Assembly (NCBI GenBank): GCA_023362775.1
Contig: JALMGJ010000005.1
Span: forward strand, 88,981,421-89,045,420
Length of the DNA stretch: 64,000 bases
From: Charina bottae
Taxonomy: Eukaryota > Chordata > Lepidosauria > Squamata > Charinaidae
Direction of reading: 5' to 3'
Part shown: in pieces, positions 45,019 to 55,730 of the stretch
Numbering within the stretch: the stretch's first letter is position 1
Layout of the letters: the number at the start of each line of letters is the position of its first letter
Position numbers and translations under genes: made by a program
The notes under the pieces: model-generated
What the model was told of the DNA's origin: nothing
Databases searched by the model: none
What the model saw: only the letters and a program-made list of their open reading frames with translations

Positions 45019-45285
45019 CTTAACGATCTCCTTTAGTCTTAACGATCCTCCTTTAGATGATAAAAGGACTTAAAATAACATCTCAATATAACCATGACCT
45101 AGCCCCAGGTGTAAGGTCACACAGCTACCTAGAAACATATTTAGGATTCCCTTACCAACTTTGCTCAGACTGAAGAAGCTCCTTGGATAAGGAGCGAAAC
45201 GTTTCCACTGAGAAAATAGAAATCCAGTTGACATGATTCAAGCTACAGACAATTCCACCTGGATGACTGAGAACCTTCATAGACA
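45019..45285 (+). mobile_element. Fold-back family F, single-arm copy (plus strand)
   Basis: Shows the family's 3' part without inversion: ACCATGACCTAGCCCCAGGT, ACATATTTAGGATTCCCTTA, the CTGAAGA-stem-GAAAC motif (45170-45205) and the terminus GGATGACTGAGAACCTTCAT. Perfect 13-bp duplications TGCTGGAGTGTGT lie at 45006-45018 and 45286-45298. It defines the 3' end used by the inverted copies. Confidence 0.88.
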
Positions 45286-45442
45286 TGCTGGAGTGTGTGT
45301 TTTTCATGGAAAATGGAGAATGAAAGCTTTGTAGTAATTTGCAATAAAGATCTTTCAGGTGAACACGGTCTTCAGTTGAATGAAGCTGTTTGAATACCTA
45401 GCAACAGACCAGGCAGATAAGTCAGGGATAGACTATCTATAG

Positions 45443-45750
45443 CAGGGCTTTCCAAAGTTCCGCTGCTTGTGACACACCGGCAGCGGCGGCGTGGGGGGGC
45501 GCACGTGCACGGCGGTGCGCGCATGCATGGTGGTGGCGCGGGGGGGCATGCGGGGGCATGCGGCGGCGCGGGGGTGTGTGCGGAGGCACGCGCGTGTACG
45601 GTGGCGGCGGCGCGCGCATGTACGGTGGCGGCAGCGGCTGCCGCTGCCTCCGTGCACGCGCGCGCCGCCGCTTCCGGGTGGTGTGGCGACACACCACGCT
45701 GTGTGTGGCGACACACTTTTGTGTCGCGACACACAGTTTGGAAAGCTCTG
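45443..45750. mobile_element. hAT-H element (copy 6), extremely CpG-rich
   Basis: Starts CAGGGCTTTCCAAAGTTCCG and ends ACACAGTTTGGAAAGCTCTG; 308 bp. Perfect 8-bp duplications ATCTATAG lie at 45435-45442 and 45751-45758. The core is dominated by GCG, GCAC and GGCGGC runs. At least six overlapping Arg/Ala/His-rich open frames on both strands are by-products of this composition. Confidence 0.94.
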
Positions 45751-45758
45751 ATCTATAG

Positions 45759-47584
45759 AATGGATCTACTACCAAAATGCATACAAGGGATGTTGCTATG
45801 TTTCTGTATTAAATTATAAGCATCCATTGGACATGCTTTTCCAGACATTCTATTCTTATAGGTTTACAGTGAAAGCCTCTATGTCTTTTTTCTTTCAGTC
45901 TTTCTCTCTTTCCCCCCACCATATATCTTATGTCCTTTCCAGGATAAAATGAAATTAAGTTGCCCTGAGCTCCTTGGGGGAAAGAGCAGGATAAAAATTG
46001 AATGAATTGTTCAGTGTCATAACGGAGCTGAAAATGCACAGCTGTTTCATCTTAAAGATTTGGATTACAATCTGGTGATTCCAGTGGATGGAGATACGAG
46101 TCTCTTTCAGCACAGATCAAAATGATTGGCTTCTCTGTCCCGGCTCCTTTTTGACCAGAAGACCTTGCAAGTCCAATGAAGGGGGGAGGGGGAATCAAGT
46201 GGACTTATCCAAACTCAGTTTGGAAAAAATGCAAGTATTCAGCATGTACTGAATATGCATGTTTTCCTGAATGTCTTTATGTTAGGTTTCTATTTCCATG
46301 CATCAAACATTCTCTCATAAATGCAGATATCTTCACACATGGAAAACGATCTTCCTTTAACTCGACAAAACCGATTAAAAAAAACATCTTGGAACATCAG
46401 CAATTATTTTATTTGATGGTCTTGTTTCTCCTTCCCCCCCCCCATTCCCACTCCTTCTTTCTGTTAAAACCTGGAGTATAGCCAAACAATTAAATGTAGT
46501 ATTGTGTCATTTTTCTCTTCTTTGTTTGAGGAAGGAGCAAGACAGTCTTTCAGAGAGAAATGAGACCACTTATCCCCCCCCAAAACTGACATGGGCTAAT
46601 ATGACTTTTTCCCCCTTTACTTTCCTTTTTTGATCCTTTTTCCTTTTTTTTTCCTCCCTCTGCTATGATTTCTTGTTCTCTCAAAAATGATGCTGAGGAG
46701 CTGATCCAGTTTAACACAAAATGACACATTCATGAAGTTTCTGAGAGAATATAAATTCTAACATACATAGACTGGGACTGTTAAGATCCTAAGGTAATTA
46801 GATATTGATTTAATTTCTGTTTGAAATGGGACACAGAAGCCTAGCATAAGAAATGAGTAACCCAAAACTTTTAAGGTCATATTTTTCCTTCAGGGCCAAA
46901 AGGAAGAAGGGAAAGAAGATAAAACTAAGCTTTGCTTTGTGTTTTTGGTAAAAAGAATAATAGAAAATTATGAGGATAAGAACGCTTAGTTGCTGTGCTA
47001 TTATGCAATGCTTGTTGAAATTGTATGGTGGATTCTGGGAAGCTGCATCAAAAGGTGTAGCCAGATTCTCTCCATCATGATCTTTGCCAGCATTTTTAGT
47101 ATCATTCGTCGTTCCCTTATGCTTCATGTGAAAGGATCACCCAGTCCCACAGATAATTCCTTCTCTCTTTTCCCCCCACAACAATATTTCTATGATTGAA
47201 ATGGTGAAATACAAAAGAAAAGATAAAATAAAAGAATAACCAAATATCAATTACAAGCATTATGAAAAGACTTTCTAATAGCACGTTCTCTGCTTCCGAG
47301 GCATTTTTTCCTGGTCCTAAAAGCCATATTCCAAAGGTCTAAATTTTCCTTGCTGTGTAATAGGTTGTATATAACCTGCTTAAATTTGGTTCAGTTTCTA
47401 TTATGGATATATACTGTCCATTTTTCCATTACATCTTATTTTCCAAGTTTAGTTTTCCAGGCTAATATCATTGGCAAGACTTCTCTTTTAGATCATTGCT
47501 TCCCATAGAGGGAATGTTTCTCTGCATGATATTAGCTTAATCAGCAGTCATTCGAGAATCAGCGTTTTTGCTGACCAGCATTCC
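45759..47584. other. Mostly unique non-coding stretch
   Basis: No gene is recognised in 1.8 kb. C-runs lie at about 46434-46443 and 46574-46580. 45960-46008 (TGCCCTGAGCTCCTTGGGGG, then AGGATAAAAATTGAATG) resembles a LINE 3' terminus. Confidence 0.35.
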
Positions 47585-47592
47585 CCTTAGAA

Positions 47593-47866
47593 CAGAGCTT
47601 TCCAAACTGTGTGTTGCGACACAAAAGTGTGTTGCCTGCGGGGCCCAGATGTGTCGTGTCAAAACCCAGAAGCACTGATGACGCATCATCAGCGTTTCCG
47701 GGTTTTCCCGCGGCGACACATCAACGGCGGTGCGCAAAAACTGAAAGCGGCAGCAGCGCTTCCAGGTTTTTGCATGCTGCCGCAACAGTGGGACTTCCGG
47801 GTTTTCCCACGGCAACACACCAACGGCAGTTGCTGTGTCACCGCGGGAAAACTTTGGAAAGCTCTG
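47593..47866. mobile_element. hAT-H element (copy 7)
   Basis: Starts CAGAGCTTTCCAAACTGTGT and ends AAACTTTGGAAAGCTCTG; 274 bp. Perfect 8-bp duplications CCTTAGAA lie at 47585-47592 and 47867-47874. The core repeats TTCCGGGTTTTCCC and CGGCGACACATCAACGGCGG-type phrases. Confidence 0.94.
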
Positions 47867-47874
47867 CCTTAGAA

Positions 47875-48548
47875 AGACACCCCCCCCCAAAAAAAAACCC
47901 ACACTCTGGATGGGAATGCATTAAGTGAAACTATTCAGTGAATGTAATCTGGTGTTTTCTATCTTATTTTCTACACTTAGTTATGCATAGAGGGTGTTTT
48001 TTGGGGGGTGATTTCCATGTAAGATATTATATCTAGAAGTTGTTCAGGTTGGCAACCACTGATCTAGAAGAACTGGATCTGATGTACATACATTCAAGCA
48101 GCAGGACTACCTTTTTCTGGGGGAGGAACAAGAACAGGCTGGTATTTGAATAGATGCTGTTGCTTCCGTGGTGATCCCACTTAAGCTCTGTCAGAAACAA
48201 TGCAGGAAGCTCTAGGAAGTGAAGTTCCAAGATTACATGTGTATAGTTCCAAAAAGTTATCAGGCAAGAGATGTATGGTGTTAGCTGATGGAGAAAGTGA
48301 TAGATACCATGCATGTGAAAGTCAATAGTTAACCATAGAGACTTCCTGCACTGTCTTTTGTCACCTTTCATGTACTGTTCAGTACTTCCAAAGTGAAAGA
48401 CATGATTAACTTGTTTGATTAGAGAAAGATCAATAACTTTTATTAGTGACTGGAAACCCCTTATGGACTTTTTGCTGAGAAAAGAGAAAAATGAACTTGT
48501 GATTTATGGGTTTGAAGATTAGAAAGGTTAGAAAAGGTAGGCTTATAG
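47875..48548. other. Unique non-coding stretch
   Basis: No gene. A C9A9 junction lies at 47880-47897. Confidence 0.4.
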
Positions 48549-48834
48549 GTAAGGTAAAGGTTTTCCCCTGCACAGTCGTGTCCGACTCTAGGGGGCGGTG
48601 CTCATCTCCGTTTCTTAGCCGAAGAGCCAGCGCTGTCCGAAGACATTTCCGTGGTCATGTGGCCGGCATGACGTGTGCGGAACGCTGTTACCATCCCACC
48701 GAAGTGGTACCTATTTATCTACTTGCATTTGCATGCTTTCGAATTGCTAGGTTGGCAAGAGCTGGGGCGAGTGCGGGAGCCCACTCCGTCACATGGCACT
48801 CGGGTCTCGAACCACTGACCTTTCGATCAACAAG
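48549..48834 (-). mobile_element. SINE-A, head-truncated, minus strand
   Basis: The tail (GGTAAAGGTTTTCCCCTGCA) and body are intact. The copy stops at TTTCGATCAACAAGCC, inside the tRNA head, so it is 5'-truncated by about 35 bp. No clear duplication. Confidence 0.88.
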
Positions 48835-48907
48835 CCAAGGAAATTATGATGTAACAGAGAGAGGGAGAGGGAGCGCACATACAAAATATAAATGTACCTA
48901 TAACTGG

Positions 48908-49560
48908 AGAGCCAGTTTGGTCTAGTGGCTAAGTGCTGGGCTAGAAACCAGGAGTTTGTGAGTTCTAGTCCCGCCTTAAGCATGAAAGCCAGCTGGGTGA
49001 CCTTGGGCCAGTCCCTGTCTCTCAGCCCTAGGAAGGAGCCAATGGCAAACCAGGAGACTGAGAGTTCTAGTCCCACCTTAGGCAAGAAAGCCGGCTGGGT
49101 GACCTTGGGCCAGTCCCTGTCTCTCAGCCCTAGGAAGGAGCCAATGGCAAACCAGGAGACTGAGAGTTCTAGTCCCGCCTTAGGCATGAAAGCCGGCTGG
49201 GTGACCTTGGGCCAGTCCCTGTCTCTCAGCCCTAGGAAGGAGCCAATGGCAAACCAGGAGACTGAGAGTTCTAGTTCCGCCTTAGGCATGAAAGCTGGCT
49301 GGGTGACCTTGGGCCAGTCATGCGCGCTCAGCCCTAGGAAGGAGCCAATGGCAAACCAGGAGTCTGAGAGTTCTAGTCCCGCCTTAGGCATGAACGCCGG
49401 CTGGGTGACCGTGGGCCAGTCTCTCTCAGCCCAACTCACCTCACAGGGTGGTGGTTGTGGGGAAAATAGGAGGAGGAAGGGGTATTAGGTATGTTCACCA
49501 CCTTGAGTTATTTATAAAAAAAAGGCGGGATAAAAATTAAATAAATAAAATTAAATAAAT
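48908..49560 (+). mobile_element. Hybrid SINE-B with 102-bp internal array (4 units), second locus
   Basis: Same architecture as 34857-35808: head AGAGCCAGTTTGGTCTAGTG, then four 102-bp units of the type I body (GGAGCCAATGGCAAACCAGG junctions at 102-bp spacing). The final turn has the type II tail (CTCAGCCCAACTCACCTCAC, GGTTGTGGGGAAAATAGGAG, ATTAGGTATGTTCACCACC) and an (AAAT)n end. The open frames of up to 216 codons across it come from the stop-free 102-bp unit. Confidence 0.9.
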
Positions 49561-49907
49561 AAATAAACTGCTGTGAAGAAGATCAGAAGTCGTCTTCTCT
49601 TCTCTTCTCTTCTCTTCTCTTCCTATTTATTTCTCTTTCTCTCTTTCTTTCTCTTTCTCTTTTTCACTTATTACTTAATTCTTTAATTCAAAATTTGTAC
49701 TGTTTTTAATTCTTTTGAAAAACTTCAATAAAAATTAATTAAAAAAAAAAAGAGCAACAAAGTGAAGGACATGATTTGGTAACACAGCGGTGCCTTTTAT
49801 GCCCATTCTGTAAAGTTGACAACATTGGGATAAACAGTGGTGCATTGCCTAAAAGCAGTCAATATGTTTTCAGCATCATGGAGTTGACAGGCAAATTTGG
49901 GATACTC
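49561..49907. repeat. Pyrimidine-rich tract and non-coding stretch
   Basis: (TTCTC)n at 49591-49620 passes into an irregular CT-rich tract to about 49665. An A-run lies at 49741-49750. No gene. Confidence 0.7.
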
Positions 49908-49919
49908 TAATCTTACTCA

Positions 49920-50251
49920 TGGGGGCGTGGTTGCTCAGCGGGTAAGACGCCAGGCTTGTCGATCGGAAGATCGCAAGTTCGGAGGTTCGAATCCCTAGCC
50001 CTGCGTGCGGAGTGAGCTCCCGCACTAGCTCCAGCTCTTGCCAACCTAGCAATTCGAAAGCATGTAAATGCAAGTAGATGAATAGGTACCACTTCAGTGG
50101 GTAGGTAACAGCGTTCCGTGCGCGTCATGCGGCCACATGACCGTAGAAGCCTCTTCGGACAACGCTGGCTCTTCGGCTAACAAACGGAGATGAGCACCGG
50201 TCCCTAGAGTCAGACACGACTGCACAAATGTGCGGGGGGAACCTTTACCTT
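49920..50251 (+). mobile_element. SINE-A, full length, plus strand
   Basis: Starts TGGGGGCGTGGTTGCTCAGC, has the consensus B box GGTTCGAATCC, and ends GGGGGGAACCTTTACC. Perfect 12-bp duplications TAATCTTACTCA lie at 49908-49919 and 50252-50263. One of the least diverged copies. Confidence 0.95.
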
Positions 50252-50351
50252 TAATCTTACTCACCAGCTCAATAGAATGTCTGCAGTACAGAATATAGCT
50301 ATTGTATCCCTAGGAGCTACTGTATTTAAATGGAGCTGCTCAGCGTGTGGA

Positions 50352-50353
<2 letters not shown>

Positions 50354-50433
<80 letters not shown>
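50354..50433. repeat. Compound (CT)20(CA)19 microsatellite
   Basis: CT repeats at 50354-50394 switch directly to CA repeats at 50395-50433. Three reading frames stay open through it (Leu-Ser then Thr-His), giving spurious open frames. Confidence 0.97.
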
Positions 50434-50435
<2 letters not shown>

Positions 50436-51925
50436 CTTCATTCATTCTCAAAAAAACAAACTTTTGTTGGAGGTGGTGGCACCTCTTGAGAGGTGTGTTG
50501 CAGAAGGCAGTGTAAGGCCATTTCCATATTGCTGTTTGAAAACTGCATGGACATCCCTTTTGTGGTCAACAGAATTTGAGGTCAACTGAAGGTCATATGA
50601 GTAATTGATTGGTATTTCTGGATCTTGTAGAGAGAAGGAAGAGCATGAGGAATTCTTTGATAAATTTGATATGGGCAATAAAAATGATACCTGGATTGCA
50701 TAGACTTTTAAATGTACTGAATGTGACTCTGTGCTGCACACAGGAAATGCATAGGTTTCTATGTGGCTATGTGGTTCAAACTATTCTAAAAAAAAACAAC
50801 AGCCTCAGCAGGAGTATTAGTTCACATTTTCCCTAGGCTCCTTGGAGATTCTACAAACGTTGGGTGTACCAGAATACATAAGCATACATGCCAGTTTTGG
50901 CCAGAGTCTGCCCCAGCAGAATTTCTTGAGAGCTAACAAGAAGAGTTTCCTGCAATCATGTACTGTATCTTAAAAGATGGAGTTCTTGGGAAGCTGGAAT
51001 TGGACTGTATTGTCTGTTAGTGATAGACGTAATGGCACCTCAAAGTTTGCCTCCATGAAAGCCTCTGGCTTAAAAAAGAAGATTGAACAAAACCATGGAG
51101 AGTGGATCTGCCAGGCACTATTAATTGTGATACTAAGTGGGATCCCCACGTTGAAAGACAATTTTCCTCAGAATATAAGATGCTGGGAGGAAAATGGAAG
51201 TACTACCGCACTTATGCCCTGCTTGGGATCTTCTAAAACCATCTAGCTGCCCATGCTGGAAACAGAATATTGGATTTCTTGAACCTTTAGCCTTCTCTAG
51301 CAAGGAAAGTGTTACAATCTTAGAGCCAGGGTTTTAGCTAACCAGAGCTAAAATTATGTAGAAGTATTATCAAATTGAAACATGGAACCGCATGTAATGG
51401 CATAAGACTTTACATTGTTTTTTGGCCTTTTTTATGTTCACACTTCCCAGCTTCCAGGTTGTAGCGGGGGGGGGGGGACATTTTTGAAGGTGCAGAGTTG
51501 AATTTGATGAAAGGTCCAAACTGCAGTTGTTCCTTCACTGAGAAATAACTGCCAGTTACGTTGTTAATGCCCAATCTTCAGGCACTGTTTTGGCAACTGG
51601 ACTATAAGGCAGAAGTGTGCACATGTATGTGTGTATGTGTTCAAGATTTAAATAAATAAAATTATTTAACATGTCATCCAAAATTGAGTATAACATAAAA
51701 AAAAGAACCACTGCATTTCATATCCAAGTAGTAGTTATGTGACAGTAGTTTCGGTCTGAAACTAATTGCTTAATATTAAGATCTCCACTGTATTATTAAT
51801 TTAAAAAGATCTCCATTGTATTAATATATAGATATATTTATATATTGATAAAAGGAAATAAAAGATAGATGAAGCAAATTTAACAAAGGTTAAAATACCT
51901 GAAAAATAGGAAAAAAGAGAGAAAA
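50434..51925. other. Unique non-coding stretch
   Basis: No gene is recognised in 1.5 kb. A G11 run lies at about 51467-51477; 51770-51900 is AT-rich. Confidence 0.4.
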
Positions 51926-51946
51926 AGTAATGGTAATGGTAATGGT

Positions 51947-51980
<34 letters not shown>
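51926..51980. repeat. (GGTAAT)4(CAT)11 compound microsatellite
   Basis: TAATGGTAATGGTAATGG passes into ATCATCATC repeats up to about 51980. Confidence 0.95.
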
Positions 51981-53070
51981 TTCTATTGATTTCTGACTCC
52001 CCCCCCTAATTTGCTAATTTGTGATATTTGTAAACATTCACACCCCCTTAAAAGCCATACTGTAAGTGGTTATATTTACCATGCTGCGGTACTAAGAAAT
52101 TTGAAGATCAGAGGCAGATGCCAATAACTCTGTTGCCAAGGGGTGGGTTCTTAACACTGCTTAACTTTTTCGTGATCTTTAAACCTAAAGTAAAAACTTC
52201 CAATGACATTGACATGGCTTTCTTCCCCGGTGTTGAAGCTGGAGTCTATTAACCATTAATGTTCAGACTAATTATTATCACAGCAGTTAAGTTTTAACTT
52301 GTGTCTGAAGTGGATTATAACTCTCACAGAGTCCAGTTTTTCAAAGCAATTCCTTTATTTCAGGTTCCGTCATACTTGCCTGCCATGTTCATTAGGTCTG
52401 TTTCTTTCATGTATTTTTTTCATAAAAGAAGATCTATTCCTTTGTTTGCCCCATCTGACTGTAAACAGATCCTCTCACAAGAAATATCTGATGTGCTTTG
52501 GCCAAATAGTGCTGGTGTTGTTATTGGATGTACTTTCTCGTGGATTATCTTTGCAAGGCACATTCTGATTTTGATTTCCAGAAATGTATGAAATGGGGAG
52601 AACATTTTAAAAGAATCCAGCACTTTTTATCTAGCATTATGCATCTATTTGCTTACTGGAAGATAAAAAAAAAAGATATGCCACTAGGGAACCATTTTGA
52701 GGAAAAGTAGAAGAATTTATGAAAATGGTAAGAGGTGAGGTTTGCTTTTAGAAATTGGGATTTGTTAATGAAGAGCACAGTAAGAGTCTTTAAAAAAAAG
52801 GAAAGCTGTTAAAGGTAACTTCTAAATCCATTGCATTTTATCACAGCTCTTTTTTGGCGAGGGAGCATCACGCTTATAATCTTTAATACAAAGGCGAAAA
52901 ACATGATCAGTAGTTGTCTTGGGAGTAGCTATCTGCATGTCTGTACAGTCTGTTTTCAGATATAAGAGATGGGGGTTTGTGTAAGTACACAAGTGTACAA
53001 GCATTTGCATCACCCAGGTAAATTAATTAGTTTGCCCAGATGTCTGTAAGATGTATACATAGTGACAAGT
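51981..53070. other. Unique non-coding stretch
   Basis: No gene is recognised. 52840-52990 is low in repeats with several ATAA/CATGAT-type motifs and may be conserved; this is untested. Confidence 0.35.
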
Positions 53071-53081
53071 GGGGTAGTTGT

Positions 53082-53415
53082 AAAGGTAAAGGTTCCCCCC
53101 GCACATTTGTGCAGTGGTGTCCGACTCTAGGGGCTGGTGCTCATCTCCGTTTGTTAGCCGAAGAGCCAGCGTTGTCCAAAGACGCTTCCACGGTCATGTG
53201 GCCGCATGACATGCACGGAACGCTGTTACCTTCCCACCAAAGTGGTACCTATTCATCTACTTGCATTTGCATGCTTTCGAATTGCTAGGTTGGCAAGAGC
53301 TGTGGCGAGTGAGGGAGCTCACTCCGTCACGCGGGGCTAGAGATTCGAACCTCCAAACTTGTGATCTTCCAATCGACAAGCCTGGCGTCTTACCCGCTGA
53401 GCCACCACGCCCGTT
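53082..53415 (-). mobile_element. SINE-A, full length, minus strand
   Basis: Tail on the left (AAAGGTAAAGGTTCCCCCCG), head GAGCCACCACGCCC on the right. Duplications GGGGTAGTTGT (53071-53081) and GGGTTAGTTGT (53416-53426) differ at one base. Confidence 0.92.
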
Positions 53416-53426
53416 GGGTTAGTTGT

Positions 53427-55049
53427 TACCCAATATGTAAAATGGCCTTTTGGTTTGGCAGCATATTCAGTTCCGGTGAGGCTTTCGTTAAAAGATACGT
53501 TTGGATGTTGTTCTGAAGGGGTTAATTGTTCTCGGCAGAGACTGTCCATCTTCCTCTTTCATCTTGATTCTACTATTTTTCTTCTTCCTGCCAAAAGTAA
53601 AGACTCTCAGGCCTGGCTTTCTGTTCCTGTGCACTGTGCTATGAGATATCTAGATATTTCAGAGGAAATTGCATTAATGATTGATAAAGCTTAGAGGTAG
53701 TTTAACACCCACCCCACCCATTTAATGGCTATCAATAATTTAATGAATTCAGTGTGTGTTTTGGAGAAATGGTACCCTCACTTTAAAAAAAAAAACTGGC
53801 CTGGTTTTAAACAGGCTTGGAGATTTAATGATTAAAATGCTCTCTGGGAGGAACTTGAGGGAGCAGCTGCTTTCTGTTAATGCCAAGCTTGACATCAAAT
53901 GGAAATATTTGATCCAAAAATAACAGTCTATGATTCTGCTTTTCTGAATTGCCAAGAAGAAGAAGAAACGATTGCAAAGCTAAACAAAGATCTGGTATCA
54001 CTGGAGCATCTCTTTAGAACAGGAAGTGTTTGAGTTTGACAACACAAGCCCCCAGAAGAAGACCACTCTGTTGATGGCATCTCTGTGCCTCATAAGGCCT
54101 CTATGAGGATCCGTAGCATCCGTTGAGCATTGCCAAGGCGTTTGGTTTCATTGTTGTGGTTTCCACCATGAGAATTGTCTCTTGAATGAGACTTCCTTGC
54201 CAAAGGGCTGGCTGATGCAGGTCCAACTTCTCCTGGGGTGGTAGTCATGTAATGTAATGGCTTGTCTGTGTCTATTGCCTTCCTGTGTATATTGATCAAC
54301 AATATACTAATCAATCTTTGAGAGGCGCACAGCTCCTGCGGTCTGTTAACATGGATGGAAGCCTTGTCCTACGACTTCACCAACCTGGGAGCAAACAGTA
54401 GCAACTCCAGTGGGCAAACTAAAAATGATGGGGGGCTTAGTCTAAAGTGAGTTAATCCATTCTACTTTCATCTCACTGCCCCTCCCCCCCCAATAATCTT
54501 CTCCACTGTACTGTATTCAGAAAGGAGCTTCACCATTGCTTGTCAAAAAACACTTCTCTGGGCATAAAGCCGCCTCAGTGTGTCTACCTAAAATTTGTTA
54601 AGGGTTTTCCCAACCATGGGGATATTACCTTTGTAAATTCCATCATGTATATTTGGAAACAACAAAGTTAAGGGCTCACAAACCCCACATTGATTTTGAT
54701 GAAATCTGTTGTGCTTTGTTCCCACCTCCTTTATCTTGCTTGACTGTGTTTCCATCCCATTTTGATAAAAAGTAGGAAAAGAAAAGGATTTTTTTTATAG
54801 TTATATTTTTCTCACGTGGGACTATGGGAGAATGAAGCTCGTTTTTCCCCCTAAACTTCCCTCCAGAGACAAATATTATATGATAGTGGAATAGGTCTAG
54901 AATGACTTGGACCATATGTGGTCATTTCCAGAGCATGATCCAGACCTGATTCAGGTTAGGTGGCAGCTTAGGTTTTTTTAAAAATGTTTCTTATAGCAAA
55001 GATAAAAATATTTTTATTCTCTTTTATTTTCTTTCTATACCCAAACATT
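53427..55049. other. Unique non-coding stretch
   Basis: No gene is recognised in 1.6 kb. C8 and T8 runs lie near 54483 and 54790. The 74-codon minus-strand open frame at 54090-54314 is unrecognised. Confidence 0.35.
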
Positions 55050-55730
55050 GCACATTTATTACAGTCCGAGACTGGGTCATAAAAGTTAAAAGAATCAAAT
55101 ACAATTTAAAAATACAATAAAATCTGATCAACTAAGTAAATCATGTTGAGGGTCTCACCCTAGTGAAGCCTTATGGTTTGGGCACAGAATTTAGCTTTGG
55201 TATAGGTGATTTCAGGGTGCTTATCTTTCAGGAAAAAATTCTAAATATCATTGGTGTGAAGAGCCAGGCAGTCTATCTATTGAGAGTTGAATTAGGTGGG
55301 AGTGCAATTCCTTGTAAAATCTACACCTTAGGAAGATGTGTTCTAAGGCAGGGGTACCCAACCTTTTTGGCACCAGGGACCGGTCGTGGAAGACAATTTT
55401 TCCACGGACCGGAGGGGCGGAGTTTGCAGGCGGCAGCCAATTGCACAGACTGGGGGGCGGGGTTTGCAGGCGGCAGCCAATCGCACAGACTGGGGGGCGG
55501 GGTTTGCAGGCGGGAGCCAATCGCATGGACGGGGGCGGGGTTTGCAGGCGGGAGCCAATCGCGCGGAGCACCACTGCTCACCTGCTGTGCGGCTCACTTC
55601 CTAACAGGCCGCGGCCCACAGGTTGGGGACCCCTGTTCTAAGGTTTCTGTTTCATCAGAGGCACAGGGGTGGCATCTGTGCGAAAAGGGTACCTACCATC
55701 CATGATTGCATCAACCATCCATGATGGCAC
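55050..55730 (-). pseudogene. LINE reverse transcriptase C-terminal remnant, split by a hAT element
   Basis: Joining the minus-strand flanks of the hAT element at 55349 reads CHPCASDETETLE on one side and HIFLRCRFYKELHSHLI on the other. This is the C-x2-C..H-x4-C block that precedes the end of many LINE reverse transcriptases (..C..C.....ETLEH.L..C..Y..LR). A short LSIDRLPGSSHQ stretch follows, then stops. The part at 55050-55200 is A-rich, as expected near the 3' end. Clade not determined. Confidence 0.65.
55349..55635 (+). mobile_element. hAT-K element with four 40-bp CCAAT/GC-box units
   Basis: Starts CAGGGGTACCCAACCTTTTT and ends GGTTGGGGACCCCTG; 287 bp. Perfect 8-bp duplications TTCTAAGG lie at 55341-55348 and 55636-55643. 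The core repeats a unit of about 40 bp holding AGCCAATCGC (CCAAT box) and GGGGCGGGGTTTGC (GC box). CCAAT starts lie at 55437, 55477, 55517 and 55555. It is in the opposite orientation to the family copies at 3081 and 58606. Open frames of 70-180 codons here are by-products of the array. Confidence 0.95.

Noticed and set aside
45372..45819. Arg/Ala/His-rich proteins on both strands
   Set aside because: They come from the CpG-rich core of a hAT element bounded by perfect 8-bp duplications. The same applies at 9107-9436 and 20778-21146.
48789..49439. A 216-codon Trp/Lys/Arg-rich minus-strand protein
   Set aside because: It is produced by the 102-bp SINE array, which is divisible by 3 and stop-free; the same peptide cycle appears at 35105-35548.
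50277..50589. Leu/Ser/His/Thr-rich frames
   Set aside because: They are translations of the compound CT/CA microsatellite.
55163..55705. A 180-codon plus-strand frame with repeated GGVCRREPIA-type motifs
   Set aside because: It spans the hAT-K 40-bp array and its flanks; the repeats, not coding selection, keep it open.
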